From: Acidithrix ferrooxidans
GTDB lineage: Bacteria; Actinomycetota; Acidimicrobiia; Acidimicrobiales; Acidimicrobiaceae
Length of the DNA: 64,000 nucleotides
Direction of reading: 5' to 3'
Assembly: GCF_000949295.1 (NCBI RefSeq)
Contig: NZ_JXYS01000012.1
Location: 1-64,000, forward strand
Shown here piece by piece: positions 1-8,230 of the stretch. Numbering within the stretch: the stretch's first letter is position 1; the number at the start of each line of letters is the position of its first letter. The notes beneath the pieces are model-generated. The model ran no database searches. It was not told the DNA's origin and worked only from the letters and a program-made list of their open reading frames with translations. A program made the position numbers and the translations under genes.

Positions 1-1
1 G

Positions 2-445
2 GAACAGGTCTATCACCGACGGATTCATTCTGAAACCGGCCAGACACCACTTGAACGGTTCTCCATTCTGCCAAAGATACCAGATCTTTCTCTTGTGAGG
101 GAGGCATTTCTATTCTCTGAATCAAGAACTGTTACAAAAACTGCAACGGTTTCCCTCTATGGGAACGACTACGAAGTAGACCAGGCTCTGGTAGGTAGGA
201 AAGTAGATCTGGTCTTTGATCCATTCGATCTCTCAGCTATCAATGTGCGGTATATGGACAGAGACTTTGGTAAGGCTGTTATTCATAAAATCTCCCGCCA
301 TTCGCATCCGATGACCATTGCCCACTCGCCAGAAACCATAAAACCAACCGGAATTGACTATCTATCCCTGGTGGATAAACAGCACAGGAAATACCTTGGA
401 TCTCCAATTGGCTACAGGGAGCTAAACGCAGAGGAAGAGAAATGA
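2..445 (+). CDS. DDE transposase, C-terminal part (TniA/Mu-type), cut by window edge
   Basis: The frame is open from base 2, so this is the 3' end of a longer gene; a GTG at 95 is only an internal codon. The visible 147 residues begin with a segment like 'HSETGQTPLERF', typical of the end of the integrase core. The beta-barrel C-terminal domain seen in Mu/TniA transposases follows (motif 'VSLYGNDYEVDQALVGRKV'). The catalytic DDE residues lie upstream and cannot be checked. The stop overlaps the ATG of the ATPase gene (ATGA at 442-445), so the two are translationally coupled, as in transposase plus ATPase elements. The family is inferred from the domain pattern and the partner gene. Confidence 0.75.
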   Translation, partial: EQVYHRRIHSETGQTPLERFSILPKIPDLSLVREAFLFSESRTVTKTATVSLYGNDYEVDQALVGRKVDLVFDPFDLSAINVRYMDRDFGKAVIHKISRHSHPMTIAHSPETIKPTGIDYLSLVDKQHRKYLGSPIGYRELNAEEEK

Positions 446-1254
446 GCATAGATCAGATACGTTCACATTTTGGATTTACAAAGATGCCATTTACAAAAGA
501 AATATCCCCGTCTGATCTCCACCCCAACCAGGGGCACTTAGAAGCAGTTGCCCGGATTGGCTTTTTAGTTGATGAATCAGCTATTGGAGTGATAACCGGA
601 GAAGTTGGATCTGGCAAAACAGTAGCAGTGAGAAAAGCAGTGTCACTGTTAGAGCCATCGAGACACAGTATTATCTATCTGGCTAATCCGGCACTTGGAA
701 CTAAAGGGATATATTCAGGGATCGTCTCTCATTTAGGCGAGAGTCCCTGTTTTTACAAAACACCGCTTATCTCCCAGACAATCTCGCTGCTTGCATCTGA
801 ATCGGAAAAGGGACGAAAGGTGGTAGTGGTATGTGACGAGGCTCATCTCTTGGAAGGTTCCCAGTTAGAAGAGCTGAGATTTCTTACCAATAGCGATATG
901 GATTCATCCAGCTCTTTTGCTCTGGTTTTAGTTGGTCAGCCAAATCTAAAGGCACGGCTGCGACTTTCAACCTTTAGCGCACTTGAACAGAGAATATCGC
1001 TTCGCTATAGCGTTCCACCAATGAAATCGGAGGAAACCAAAAGCTATACGCTACATCACCTGAAGCTGGCAGGTCGAACGGATGCTCTATTTTCAGATGA
1101 AGCGTTGGGACTGATTCATCAGGTTTCCAGAGGTCTGCCGAGAGCGGTCAACAACCTTGCCCGTCAAGCACTGATAGCCACATTTGCAAATAAAAGCGCA
1201 ATCGTAGATGAGAAATCGGCACGCCAGGCAATATCAGAAGTTGATTCAGAGTGA
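442..1254 (+). CDS. ExeA/TniB-family AAA ATPase of a transposon
   Basis: A 270-residue P-loop ATPase. Walker A GEVGSGKT is at residues 53-60 and Walker B VVVVCDEAH ends with Asp132-Glu133. A GQP sensor-like segment and an arginine-rich 'LEQRISLRY' stretch follow. Such ATPases accompany TniA/TnsB-like transposases and regulate target choice and strand transfer by ATP-dependent assembly on DNA. The ATG overlaps the transposase stop by 4 bp, and both genes appear intact at this end. General secretion ExeA is a homologue, but the context argues for transposition. Confidence 0.8.
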   Translation: MSIDQIRSHFGFTKMPFTKEISPSDLHPNQGHLEAVARIGFLVDESAIGVITGEVGSGKTVAVRKAVSLLEPSRHSIIYLANPALGTKGIYSGIVSHLGESPCFYKTPLISQTISLLASESEKGRKVVVVCDEAHLLEGSQLEELRFLTNSDMDSSSSFALVLVGQPNLKARLRLSTFSALEQRISLRYSVPPMKSEETKSYTLHHLKLAGRTDALFSDEALGLIHQVSRGLPRAVNNLARQALIATFANKSAIVDEKSARQAISEVDSE

Positions 1255-1311
1255 GAATGAGAAAGTTAGCGACAACCAGAGGACCGCCGTGACCACCATC
1301 AGTGTCACTGG

Positions 1312-1350
1312 CGACATAGCGATCACACAACATGATCAGTTACTATGTCG
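1312..1350. repeat. 8-bp inverted repeat beyond the transposon ATPase
   Basis: CGACATAG at 1312-1319 and CTATGTCG at 1343-1350 are perfect complements. An ATGATCAG word occurs twice nearby (1332-1339 and 1356-1363). Repeated short words at element ends are typical transposase-binding sites in TniA/Tn7-like elements. The assignment is inference because the other end is not available. Confidence 0.35.
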
Positions 1351-1363
1351 TCTGCATGATCAG

Positions 1364-1801
1364 CTTGGCTGGTGGGCAACACCACATAAACGCCTGATGT
1401 TAAGCTCACGCCACCTACACGCCGGATGCCCAAGGAGCACTAATTGGGTTAGTCTCCAAGTTGTCCCGAAAGTTCGACGTCCCTCGGTTTCGACATCATC
1501 CATACCAATTTCGAACGCTTCGTCAGTGGTTTGTTTTCACTCGTCTTCTTAACTCATACCTGAAAGAGTCATTGCTCTAACTTTTTTAGTACCGCTTTGG
1601 ACAACAGTCTTTAGCTAATGCCCCGTGCCATTATCGATAAGGTGGTTTGGAATCTCCTCCCAAAAGGCGATCCCGGAGGGCCTACCTCCATCATCTATGT
1701 AGCATTGCAGTGTGATTGTTATCAGCTTGTAGGTGATTTACAACCTCTTTCATTCATGACGCACGGCGAAAGATGGGGCTAGTTACGTCTAAGCGCTTTT
1801 T
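1364..1801. other. Gap between transposon and hydrogenase relics
   Basis: No gene is recognised. Short open stretches exist on both strands (for example minus-strand codons near 1620-1730), but none gives a protein family I can name. It may be decayed coding DNA from the flanking cluster. Confidence 0.4.
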
Positions 1802-3034
1802 CTATTTTCCTGCCAAAAGGGCGCAACGCTGTGGAACGATCTCTGCGTCGCTACCAAGTTCACCATCAATTAGGCCAAAGTCCCTAAAGATGGCAAGTGT
1901 CTCATGATCGCTAGATTCATCCAATACTGTCAACGCGAATCCGACATGTACCAGAACATAGTCTCCGACCTTTACATCTGGCCATGAAGCAAAACAGACG
2001 TCACGACTAACACCTGCGAAATTCATATGGCCGACAAAGGGTGTCGGGAGCAACCCCAGCCCATCGGTTCTCACCATTTGAGCTAAAGTCCTTTTGGCCA
2101 ATTGACCCATAAGGAAGGTAACTATAACTCTTAGGCAGCTTATCGTAAAGAAGCACCCGATTATTGGCGGTATCTGCAACCATAAATCTGTCACCATCTT
2201 TGGCAATGGCATATGGAAAACGATAAGCATTTGAGGCTGAAGGCCATAGGGCCACTCGCTATTTGAACAAGGATCAACTTGACCAATCACACAAAGCGCA
2301 TCGCAATCTTTGTCAATCTTTAGATCAAACATAAGGACTGTATGGTTTCCCGCATCAGCTACATACATTCCATCACAGTCACCGACTACGGAGTAGGGCC
2401 ACCTAAAACTCGATGGCCCTACCTCTCCTCTGTTTTCATTACGTGAGTTAAAGTCACTTTGCCCAACTATCACCTCGGGCAGTTCGCCATCTAGAGGAAG
2501 ATGATCCCAACCCAAAATTCGACGATTGCCAGTATCCGCAATAAAAAAACGGTCTTCTACAAAGCCAACACCAAAGGGCCAATCCAAGCTGGCAGTGCTA
2601 CACTCTCCGCCCTGGTTGGGTTCGACATCCTCCATAGTGGCTTGTCCGATTACGTGATCGGCTCCGGTCCAATCTTCTGTCGAGATGGCGTCCCATATGA
2701 GAACCCTGTGATGCCATACATCGCCCACAATCAACCTATTATCCCTAGTTGCAACCCCTGTAGGCAAAAACAACCCTTGAGATCCGCCTCCGTTGCTGTG
2801 GCTCTCTGAATAAAAGTCAGGCTGTCCAAGGATCGTTGACGCCTTTGGACTGACAATCCCATCGCACAAATCTCTGAAGACCAAAACCCGATGATTTCCC
2901 GTATCGCATACGATCAAAGTCGATCCGATCAACACGAGTCCACGGGGACCATAAAATCGATCGGGCGCGAAAGTTGCAGCGGGAGGTGCTAGCCCTCCTG
3001 GCGACTCGGCCCCGAGAGAAATTACTCGAAGCAT
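1802..3034 (-). pseudogene. NHL-repeat protein fused by deletion to a HypC fragment
   Basis: The minus strand encodes NHL beta-propeller blades (motifs such as 'CDTGNHRVLVF', 'IADTGNRRIL', 'VADAGNHTVLM') up to about 2250. There the frame slips: the next blade ('MVADTANNRVLLYDKL') continues in another frame to a stop at 2007. From about 2030 the first frame resumes as the C-terminal two thirds of HypC ('DVKVGDYVLVHVGFAL', 'LDE'), the [NiFe]-hydrogenase maturation chaperone. The HypC start with its essential Met-Cys is missing. The start shares TGATG with the end of the upstream Rieske relic. A deletion joining two genes of a hydrogenase accessory operon, plus a frameshift, explains this; a working product is unlikely. 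Confidence 0.8.
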
Positions 3035-3320
3035 CAAGGACATGCCTTGATAAAGATCTCTCCATACACGACCTTACATTCGTGGCGCTCTAGAAAGACA
3101 TCCGGAAATGTTATACATTCACCAGTTAGTCCATCGAATCAAAAGCCATGCCATGGGCATGCCAAGACGCCATCGGCGTCAACACTTGCTCGGTCAAGAG
3201 GCAGTTCCATATGAGAACATGCATTCTCAAAACATGAGAACTCATCGTTGTGGGCAACCACAATAACATCTCGGTCGCCAACCTTATCAGCTCTTTTCGA
3301 CTTGCAACTTCATCGTCCAT
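3034..3320 (-). pseudogene. Rieske [2Fe-2S] protein relic
   Basis: The minus strand reads as a roughly 95-residue Rieske ferredoxin starting at the ATG at 3320 ('MDDEVASRKEL'). It needs a frame change near 3280, then runs 'GDRDVIVVAHNDEF', the first cluster motif CSH and the second CPWHGF. The next codon is TGA, followed in frame by 'FDGLTGEC', so one nonsense change hits the ligand loop (the usual residue there is Arg, one base from TGA). The remainder continues to a proper stop at 3034 overlapping the NHL gene start. Small Rieske proteins accompany high-affinity uptake hydrogenases, which fits its neighbours. Confidence 0.8.
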
Positions 3321-3321
3321 A

Positions 3322-4010
3322 CCAATGATCGGTGCCGAAAAGGCAATCACCGAGCCCAACCGCATGGCAATTTCCTACTTAATAGCAGCCTTCGGCGACG
3401 AGGCACCATTTTTATCATTTCCATCCATCGCCAGATTCGAATCCAAACTCAAACGTCTACTCGCAATCTCAAGATCTCCAATTTTTTCGCCATGCACCTC
3501 TGGAATGGGAAGATTCTTTGACGCGGTCGGTGGGCTCATAGAGCTATGTGACGTCGCACCTTCGAGGGCCAAGGGGCCATGTACCTAGGGGTGCTGGCCC
3601 ATCGTGCTATGAACTCAAATCAGGCTGACCCCCATGTGCGCTTTGACAAAGACCAAGAGCGATGGGTAATTGATACGGCATCAATCTTTAGAGAGACCGC
3701 TCAAAAGATCCTGGATGGTCAAGACCCTTCTGAGATAGCGCTATATGCATATGGGGCCTTAGCGACATCAACAGCTGAGGTTCTAATAGAACTCTCAGCG
3801 ACTACAAATCTTCGAACCGTGGTGCTTGCAGGTGGATGTTTTCAAAACATAATCCTGCTCAAAGAGTCAACTAAGGAGCTAGAGATGGCGGGGTTTAGAG
3901 TGCTTTGCTCTTTAGAAGTTCCTCCAAACGATGGGGGTATCTCCTTGGGGCAGGTCGCCATAGCGGCAGCTCGCCTTGGCCAAACAAGTTCGCCAAAAGC
4001 CATAACCTGA
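3322..4010 (+). pseudogene. hypF: hypF 3' fragment (Kae1-like carbamoyltransferase part)
   Basis: HypF makes the CN ligands of [NiFe]-hydrogenases from carbamoyl phosphate. Only its C-terminal part is present. 'AEKAITEPNRMAISYL' and 'SGMGRFFDAVGGLIEL' lie in one frame to about 3560. A missing T near 3561 then shifts the frame, and 'EGQGAMYLGVLAHRAM' to 'VVLAGGCFQN' and 'VPPNDGGISLGQ' follow in the next frame to 4010. The acylphosphatase, zinc-finger and YrdC-like domains of a normal roughly 750-residue HypF are absent. Homology begins within about 10 bp of the Rieske ATG on the other strand, so a rearrangement breakpoint lies near 3320. Confidence 0.85.
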
Positions 4011-4250
4011 GGTTCATGAAACCAATAGCGGTTCACACCTAAAGAAAAGCTAACCATGAAACCGCAATCGAAGATATAGTGACCAAATCCCCTAGCGCAA
4101 AGATCAATGAAATTTCTATTCTTAGTCAATAACTTTAAATAAGGAAAATAAGGCTACTGTCTTGGCTTTTTCCAGATCGATAATTATTCACCTCAGCACC
4201 TACCCTACGAATCAGATCTGAAAGGCTTCTCTAATGAAAACTCCTAGCTC

Positions 4251-4493
4251 ATGACAGATACCAGACGTTTCCTAATTCCCTTGGCGCTAGACCAAGAAGA
4301 ACCTGCGAGCTGTAGCGTCTGCCTAGATGATGCGACCGCAATCGAGATAGTGGAGATCAAATCAGGCTTCGCATTAGGGGTCGACCCTTGTGGAAATATC
4401 TCTGAGGTGGCTTACGCCTTTATCGAGCACCTAGCCGTTGGCGACGTAGTTCTCGTACAACCCGGAATCGCACTCGCAAGAGTCCAAAGATAG
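4251..4493 (+). CDS. HypC/HupF-like hydrogenase chaperone paralogue
   Basis: An 80-residue protein with the HypC-family OB-fold pattern 'ISEVAYAFIEHLAVGDVVLVQPGIALARV'-like C-terminus. It carries a Cys pair in 'CSVCLDDA' instead of the Met-Cys N-terminus of classical HypC. Clusters for actinobacterial high-affinity hydrogenases often hold a second, divergent HypC of this kind. The frame is intact from ATG to TAG, yet the neighbouring hydrogenase genes are wrecked and no ribosome site stands out upstream. It may be a survivor of the decaying cluster or have a separate role. Confidence 0.65.
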   Translation: MTDTRRFLIPLALDQEEPASCSVCLDDATAIEIVEIKSGFALGVDPCGNISEVAYAFIEHLAVGDVVLVQPGIALARVQR

Positions 4494-4637
4494 GCCTTAT
4501 GGCCACTCAGCATATAAGTCCAAGAGGTGTTAGCACCATGGGATGGCCACAAAGATGAATTTTTTGAGAAGGTTGCGAACTGCATTCGTCAATTCACCTT
4601 AGGATAGCTCTATCTCTCACTATCTAAAGGTAGGGCC

Positions 4638-5081
4638 ATGGATCGAAACGACGTTACTGAAAAGATTATCGAGACCAAAATCCGACGAAACATCACATGG
4701 TCGAAAGTTGCAGAAGAGGTTGGCAAGTCCAAAGAGTGGGTTACGGCAGGTTGTCTTGGACAAATGGCCTTCTCCGATCACCAAGCACAGGTAGTCGGTG
4801 AGTTATTTGACCTTTCTCCGGAAGAGATCGCCATGTTGCGAGTCCCTCCATTTAGAGGAAGCCTACCAAATCAGATACCGGCGGACCCAACGATCTATCG
4901 CCTATACGAACTGGTTTCAGTCTATGGACCGACAATCAAAGAACTGATCCATGAAGAATTCGGAGATGGAATCATGAGTGCTATCGACTTCGATATGTCA
5001 ATTACCCGCCAAGAAGACCCAAATGGCGACCGCGTACACATAGAGCTCTCAGGCAAATTTTTACCTCACAAAAGCTACTAA
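4638..5081 (+). CDS. cynS: Cyanate hydratase (cyanase)
   Basis: A 147-residue cyanase that converts cyanate and bicarbonate to carbamate and CO2, giving ammonia. The N-terminal helix bundle (1-75) is DNA-binding-like but used for oligomerisation. The C-terminal catalytic part holds 'PTIYRLYE' and 'GDGIMSAIDF'. Arg88, Glu91 and Ser114 correspond to E. coli Arg96, Glu99 and Ser122. Full length. It starts at ATG after AAAGGTAGGG. No cynT or cynX and no regulator lies beside it. One role could be detoxifying cyanate formed from carbamoyl phosphate; that is inference. Confidence 0.95.
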   Translation: MDRNDVTEKIIETKIRRNITWSKVAEEVGKSKEWVTAGCLGQMAFSDHQAQVVGELFDLSPEEIAMLRVPPFRGSLPNQIPADPTIYRLYELVSVYGPTIKELIHEEFGDGIMSAIDFDMSITRQEDPNGDRVHIELSGKFLPHKSY

Positions 5082-5423
5082 CGCGGCGAGTCACCTCAAC
5101 TGGCAAATGAACAACATAGCTTGCAGATTACTTTGGTCTCTTTGGCTTTGACCTCGTGATCCCCTTTCACTGGGATCACCGGGGCTCTCACAATCGATAC
5201 TCGATAAAGACCTCAAGGTTGGGCGAAACAACTCACCTGTTAATACTCCTCAAAGAAATATCGTGCTTCGAGGAGTCTTGGAGATTTGGTATTTATTTAT
5301 TCAACGACATACCTTTGGACCAAGATAGTCGTGGCCTCGCGCCACATCTTCTACCGCGCCTATAAGATCATGGGCCAAGAATAAGTCGACTTTGAAGGGA
5401 ATCTGCGCAAGCTCACCAGGGAT
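5082..5423. other. Intergenic stretch with a stem-loop
   Basis: No convincing gene. GTGATCCC at 5156-5163 pairs perfectly with GGGATCAC at 5172-5179 around an 8-base loop. No T-run follows on either strand, so it is not a standard intrinsic terminator, though it may end the cynS transcript. Small frames on both strands here show no family resemblance. Confidence 0.4.
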
Positions 5424-5954
5424 ATGCAAGAAAAAAATAACCAATCCACATCTGTGGGACAACCCAGTGGTGCCTCTAGCTCTGCCAATCAAGAATTGCA
5501 GGCCGTGACGATCTACACAGATGGAGCATGCCGAGGTAACCCGGGGCCCGGAGGCTGGGGTGCGCTGTTGATTAGCCCAAAAAAGCAACGAGAGATCTAC
5601 GGTGGTGACAACCCAACAACCAACAATCGGATGGAGCTCCAAGCGGTAATTGAAGCCCTAGAACTCCTAAAAGTACCGTGTCGTATAAGCCTCCACACCG
5701 ACTCGAGATATGTTATGGACGGCATTACAAAGTGGATCGTAAATTGGAAGAAGAAAAATTGGGTCAACTCTAAAAAAGAGCCAGTTAAAAATACCGATCT
5801 TTGGAAGTTGCTAGATCAAGCGACCAAACGCCACGAGATCAACTGGATTTGGGTTCGGGGCCATAACGGCGATGAGGGCAACGAAAGAGCCGACCAACTA
5901 GCAAATCTTGGAATTGACCAATTGCTAGCAAATGGTTCAAAGCGCAACTTTTAG
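5424..5954 (+). CDS. rnhA: Ribonuclease HI
   Basis: A 176-residue RNase HI that cuts RNA in RNA-DNA hybrids. All active-site residues are visible: Asp33 in '[17 protein letters not shown]', Glu71 in '[10 protein letters not shown]', Asp93 in 'LHTDSRYV', His147 in '[14 protein letters not shown]' and Asp157. Residues 1-25 form a Ser/Gln-rich lead absent from E. coli RNase HI. The basic 'WKKKNW' handle is present. It converges on tsaB with 4 bp between the stops, so no terminator separates the two transcripts. Confidence 0.96.
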   Translation: MQEKNNQSTSVGQPSGASSSANQELQAVTIYTDGACRGNPGPGGWGALLISPKKQREIYGGDNPTTNNRMELQAVIEALELLKVPCRISLHTDSRYVMDGITKWIVNWKKKNWVNSKKEPVKNTDLWKLLDQATKRHEINWIWVRGHNGDEGNERADQLANLGIDQLLANGSKRNF

Positions 5955-5958
5955 ACCA

Positions 5959-6717
5959 TCAAGATGGCAGAATCGTCTCGAAGTTGACCTTCGCGTCATA
6001 GTCTCTAGAATACCTAACCACTACGCTAGAGGCCTCCACCTCGCCCCCTTGTGCTGAAAGTCGGCCGATATATCTCCCAAGGGACTTTGAATTAACGTAG
6101 GAAAATACTTCACTTGCTACTTGCATATCACTACGATCAATCAAATCGCCCAAATTCAATGCTGTCACCGGGTCTGAAAATATGACTGAGGATAGATCCG
6201 CGTCCATGAGGAGATCGCTCATGTCATGGTAGTCCAAAGTCTTTGAGAACTGACCATAGGAAAGGTTGCCTTTTGGGTCGCCCTCCTTGATCATAAGATG
6301 GCCTTGACCTCTTCTCGCGTCGCCAATCACAGCGACACCTCTTGTCTCAGCGCGCATCCATTCAAGGTATGAATTCGCCACCATCTCGTAATGATCATAG
6401 ACCAAGACCCCCAAGCCCATAGAAAAACCTAACGACTTGGCGATGCCGACTCCAAGGCGACTTCCAGAAAACCCTCCAGGGCCAACAGCCACTGCAATTG
6501 CCTCGGGAAGACCAAAGTTCGCATTGGGACCAAGAGCTCTTTCTAAGAAGATCCCAACTTCTGAAAGAAAGGCTCTTGGTTTAGAGATCTCCATGTAATA
6601 GGCACATTCGCCAGCGTCAAATTCACCTTGTGGAAATTGGACCAGCCCTATGTATGACCTCGGCGAGACGGTGTCTATGGCCAAAATAGTTCGTTTTGGT
6701 GAATTTCTCTTTGACAA
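5959..6717 (-). CDS. tsaB: tRNA threonylcarbamoyladenosine protein TsaB
   Basis: A 252-residue ASKHA-fold protein that with TsaD, TsaE and TsaC makes t6A37 on ANN-decoding tRNAs. It shows 'TILAIDTVS' and the TsaB signature 'GPGGFSGSRLGVGIAK' (79-94; canonical GPGSFTGxRxG). The C-terminal half is divergent, as is usual. tsaE lies about 430 bp upstream on the same strand. No rimI or tsaD follows; instead rnhA converges. Confidence 0.88.
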   Translation of the reverse strand: MSKRNSPKRTILAIDTVSPRSYIGLVQFPQGEFDAGECAYYMEISKPRAFLSEVGIFLERALGPNANFGLPEAIAVAVGPGGFSGSRLGVGIAKSLGFSMGLGVLVYDHYEMVANSYLEWMRAETRGVAVIGDARRGQGHLMIKEGDPKGNLSYGQFSKTLDYHDMSDLLMDADLSSVIFSDPVTALNLGDLIDRSDMQVASEVFSYVNSKSLGRYIGRLSAQGGEVEASSVVVRYSRDYDAKVNFETILPS

Positions 6718-7149
6718 GGTGGACTCCGATGTAGATCAAATAGGGCAGAAATAAAATTCTATAAAAGAAACCGGAGGTGCAATCTATTCACCCCAAAGGT
6801 TTCCCCCTGGACAAAGTCGAGGTGATCAAAAAACACCGCTGAAAACACCATATAGTGTTGACCAACTCTGCGTGCTTGGTTTGATCGAATCTAGCGATAC
6901 ACGATGCAACCTGCACTCCATACCGCTTGCATGGCACCTATATTACCCCTTGTAGAACCTTACATGCCCTTTATTATGGGCGCCTTGTAAATATGCCCCG
7001 GACCCAATCCAGGCAAGTTCTTTATATTTTGTTATAGTACACAGCTACATCAAGCTTTGCATCCCTGACATAGGATCTCCTAGACTTATTCAAGGAATCC
7101 TTAGGGATCGTTTTTAGTCACAAGTTGTGGAAATTGTCACCTCATCTAG
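6718..7149. other. Intergenic gap between tsaE and tsaB
   Basis: AT-rich DNA of 432 bp with no frame, tRNA or hairpin that I can support. It separates two genes that are normally adjacent, so it may hold a promoter for tsaB or deleted material. Confidence 0.4.
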
Positions 7150-7662
7150 TCAAAACTTTAAAAATCGTTCATTCCATCTCGAATTGTTCTCAGTGAACGT
7201 TATCGACCTGGAATCTTCATCAGCCCCATTGGCAAACAAAATCACTAAGGGATCAAAGTCGTCGAATTGCCAAAGGCATAGATCTGCCCATTCGACGACC
7301 GTAACGCTATCTTCGTCGAAGAGTTCCAAATCATCGAAGTCAACTCCTCTGGTGGTGTCAATTCGATAAAGGTCGCAGTGGACCAAACGAAAACTCCCAA
7401 AATACTCCCGAACCATTACAAATGTTGGAGATGCGACCCTCTGAGAAATTCCCATTCCAACCGCGATACCAGAAGTAATTGCAGTCTTACCCATTCCCAA
7501 ATCGCCAATTAGAAGGACTACATCGCCACCATGCAAAAGAGAGCCCAGGCGCTGACCAATAGCCTTGGTCTCTAGCGCCGATGATGACTTGACCCGTAGT
7601 ATCTCATTCAAAGTTCCACACACCGATCTCTTGCAGGTACCCTTTAGCGCCGATGAGGTCAT
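7150..7662 (-). CDS. tsaE: tRNA threonylcarbamoyladenosine ATPase TsaE
   Basis: A P-loop ATPase of the t6A pathway. Walker A GDLGMGKT is at residues 53-60 counted from the ATG at 7662. The family marks 'SPTFVMVREY' and 'DLYRID' follow, then a conserved 'VEWAD'. The ATG would overlap the upstream UDG gene by 59 bp. GTG at codon 14 or TTG at codon 18, just before the UDG stop, would give a tighter junction and a more usual length, so the true start is uncertain. Confidence 0.92.
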   Translation of the reverse strand: MTSSALKGTCKRSVCGTLNEILRVKSSSALETKAIGQRLGSLLHGGDVVLLIGDLGMGKTAITSGIAVGMGISQRVASPTFVMVREYFGSFRLVHCDLYRIDTTRGVDFDDLELFDEDSVTVVEWADLCLWQFDDFDPLVILFANGADEDSRSITFTENNSRWNERFLKF

Positions 7663-8188
7663 TGCGAATAGCGTCTTGAGCTACTAGCCCTCGCCTCAGC
7701 GCATAGGCTGGATGAAAGATGGGCATCACCAAAGCAAGTTCACTCTGTACAATTTCCCCATGGCATTTAGTTATCTGAACGTCTCGACCCATAAAAACCT
7801 TTGTCGCAAGCGAACCGAGTGAAATCACAAGAAAAGGCGAGATGAAGTTCAACTGATCCTTTAGGTAGCCACTACAGCTTCTAACCTCATCTGGTTTTGG
7901 TAATCGATTTTCTGGTGGACGGCACTTTACAACATTGGTGATGTAGACATCACCTCGGTTAAGCCCCAATGCCTCGAAGATTAAACGTTCGAGCAACTTC
8001 CCTGAACGCCCGACAAATGGCCTTGATTGAAGGTCCTCTTGAGCTCCTGGGGCTTCACCGACAAAGAGTATCGGAGATGACAAATCACCTTCGCCAAAGA
8101 CCACATTCAAACGACTCTCACATAAAGAACACTTTTGGCACTCCAGGGCCGCAGATCTTGTTCTCTCAAAATCAGTTCGCGAACTCAA
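7604..8188 (-). CDS. Family 4 uracil-DNA glycosylase (Fe-S)
   Basis: A 194-residue type-4 UDG that removes uracil from DNA. Cys17-x2-Cys20, Cys89 ('VVKCRPPENR') and Cys105 ('EVRSCSGYL') match the [4Fe-4S] ligands of the family. The active-site motif GEAPG is at 44-48 and the second motif is HPAYALR at 159-165. It sits between alr and tsaE in a leftward run of genes and its end overlaps the tsaE frame. Family-4 UDGs are often fused to DNA-polymerase-like domains; this one stands alone. Confidence 0.93.
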   Translation of the reverse strand: MSSRTDFERTRSAALECQKCSLCESRLNVVFGEGDLSSPILFVGEAPGAQEDLQSRPFVGRSGKLLERLIFEALGLNRGDVYITNVVKCRPPENRLPKPDEVRSCSGYLKDQLNFISPFLVISLGSLATKVFMGRDVQITKCHGEIVQSELALVMPIFHPAYALRRGLVAQDAIRNDLIGAKGYLQEIGVWNFE

Positions 8189-8230
8189 TATTATCCCTTG
8201 TTTTGAATGGCTAGAAACAGGCTATCTGGC

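Larger units (their letters stand above)
1..1350 (+). mobile_element. Right part of a TniA/TniB-like transposon
   Basis: Two overlapping genes, a Mu/TniA-type transposase C-terminus and an ExeA/TniB-type AAA ATPase, lie at the window's left edge and are followed by a short non-coding tail with inverted repeats. The left end is outside the window, so boundaries, target duplication and completeness cannot be judged. The right limit given is a guess based on the inverted repeat ending at 1350. The next recognisable DNA is a decayed hydrogenase cluster, suggesting insertion into or beside it. Confidence 0.6.

Noticed and set aside
5301-5642. Minus-strand 113-residue frame at the rnhA start
   Set aside because: Half is antisense to the RNase H domain; the rest has no recognisable family or start signal.
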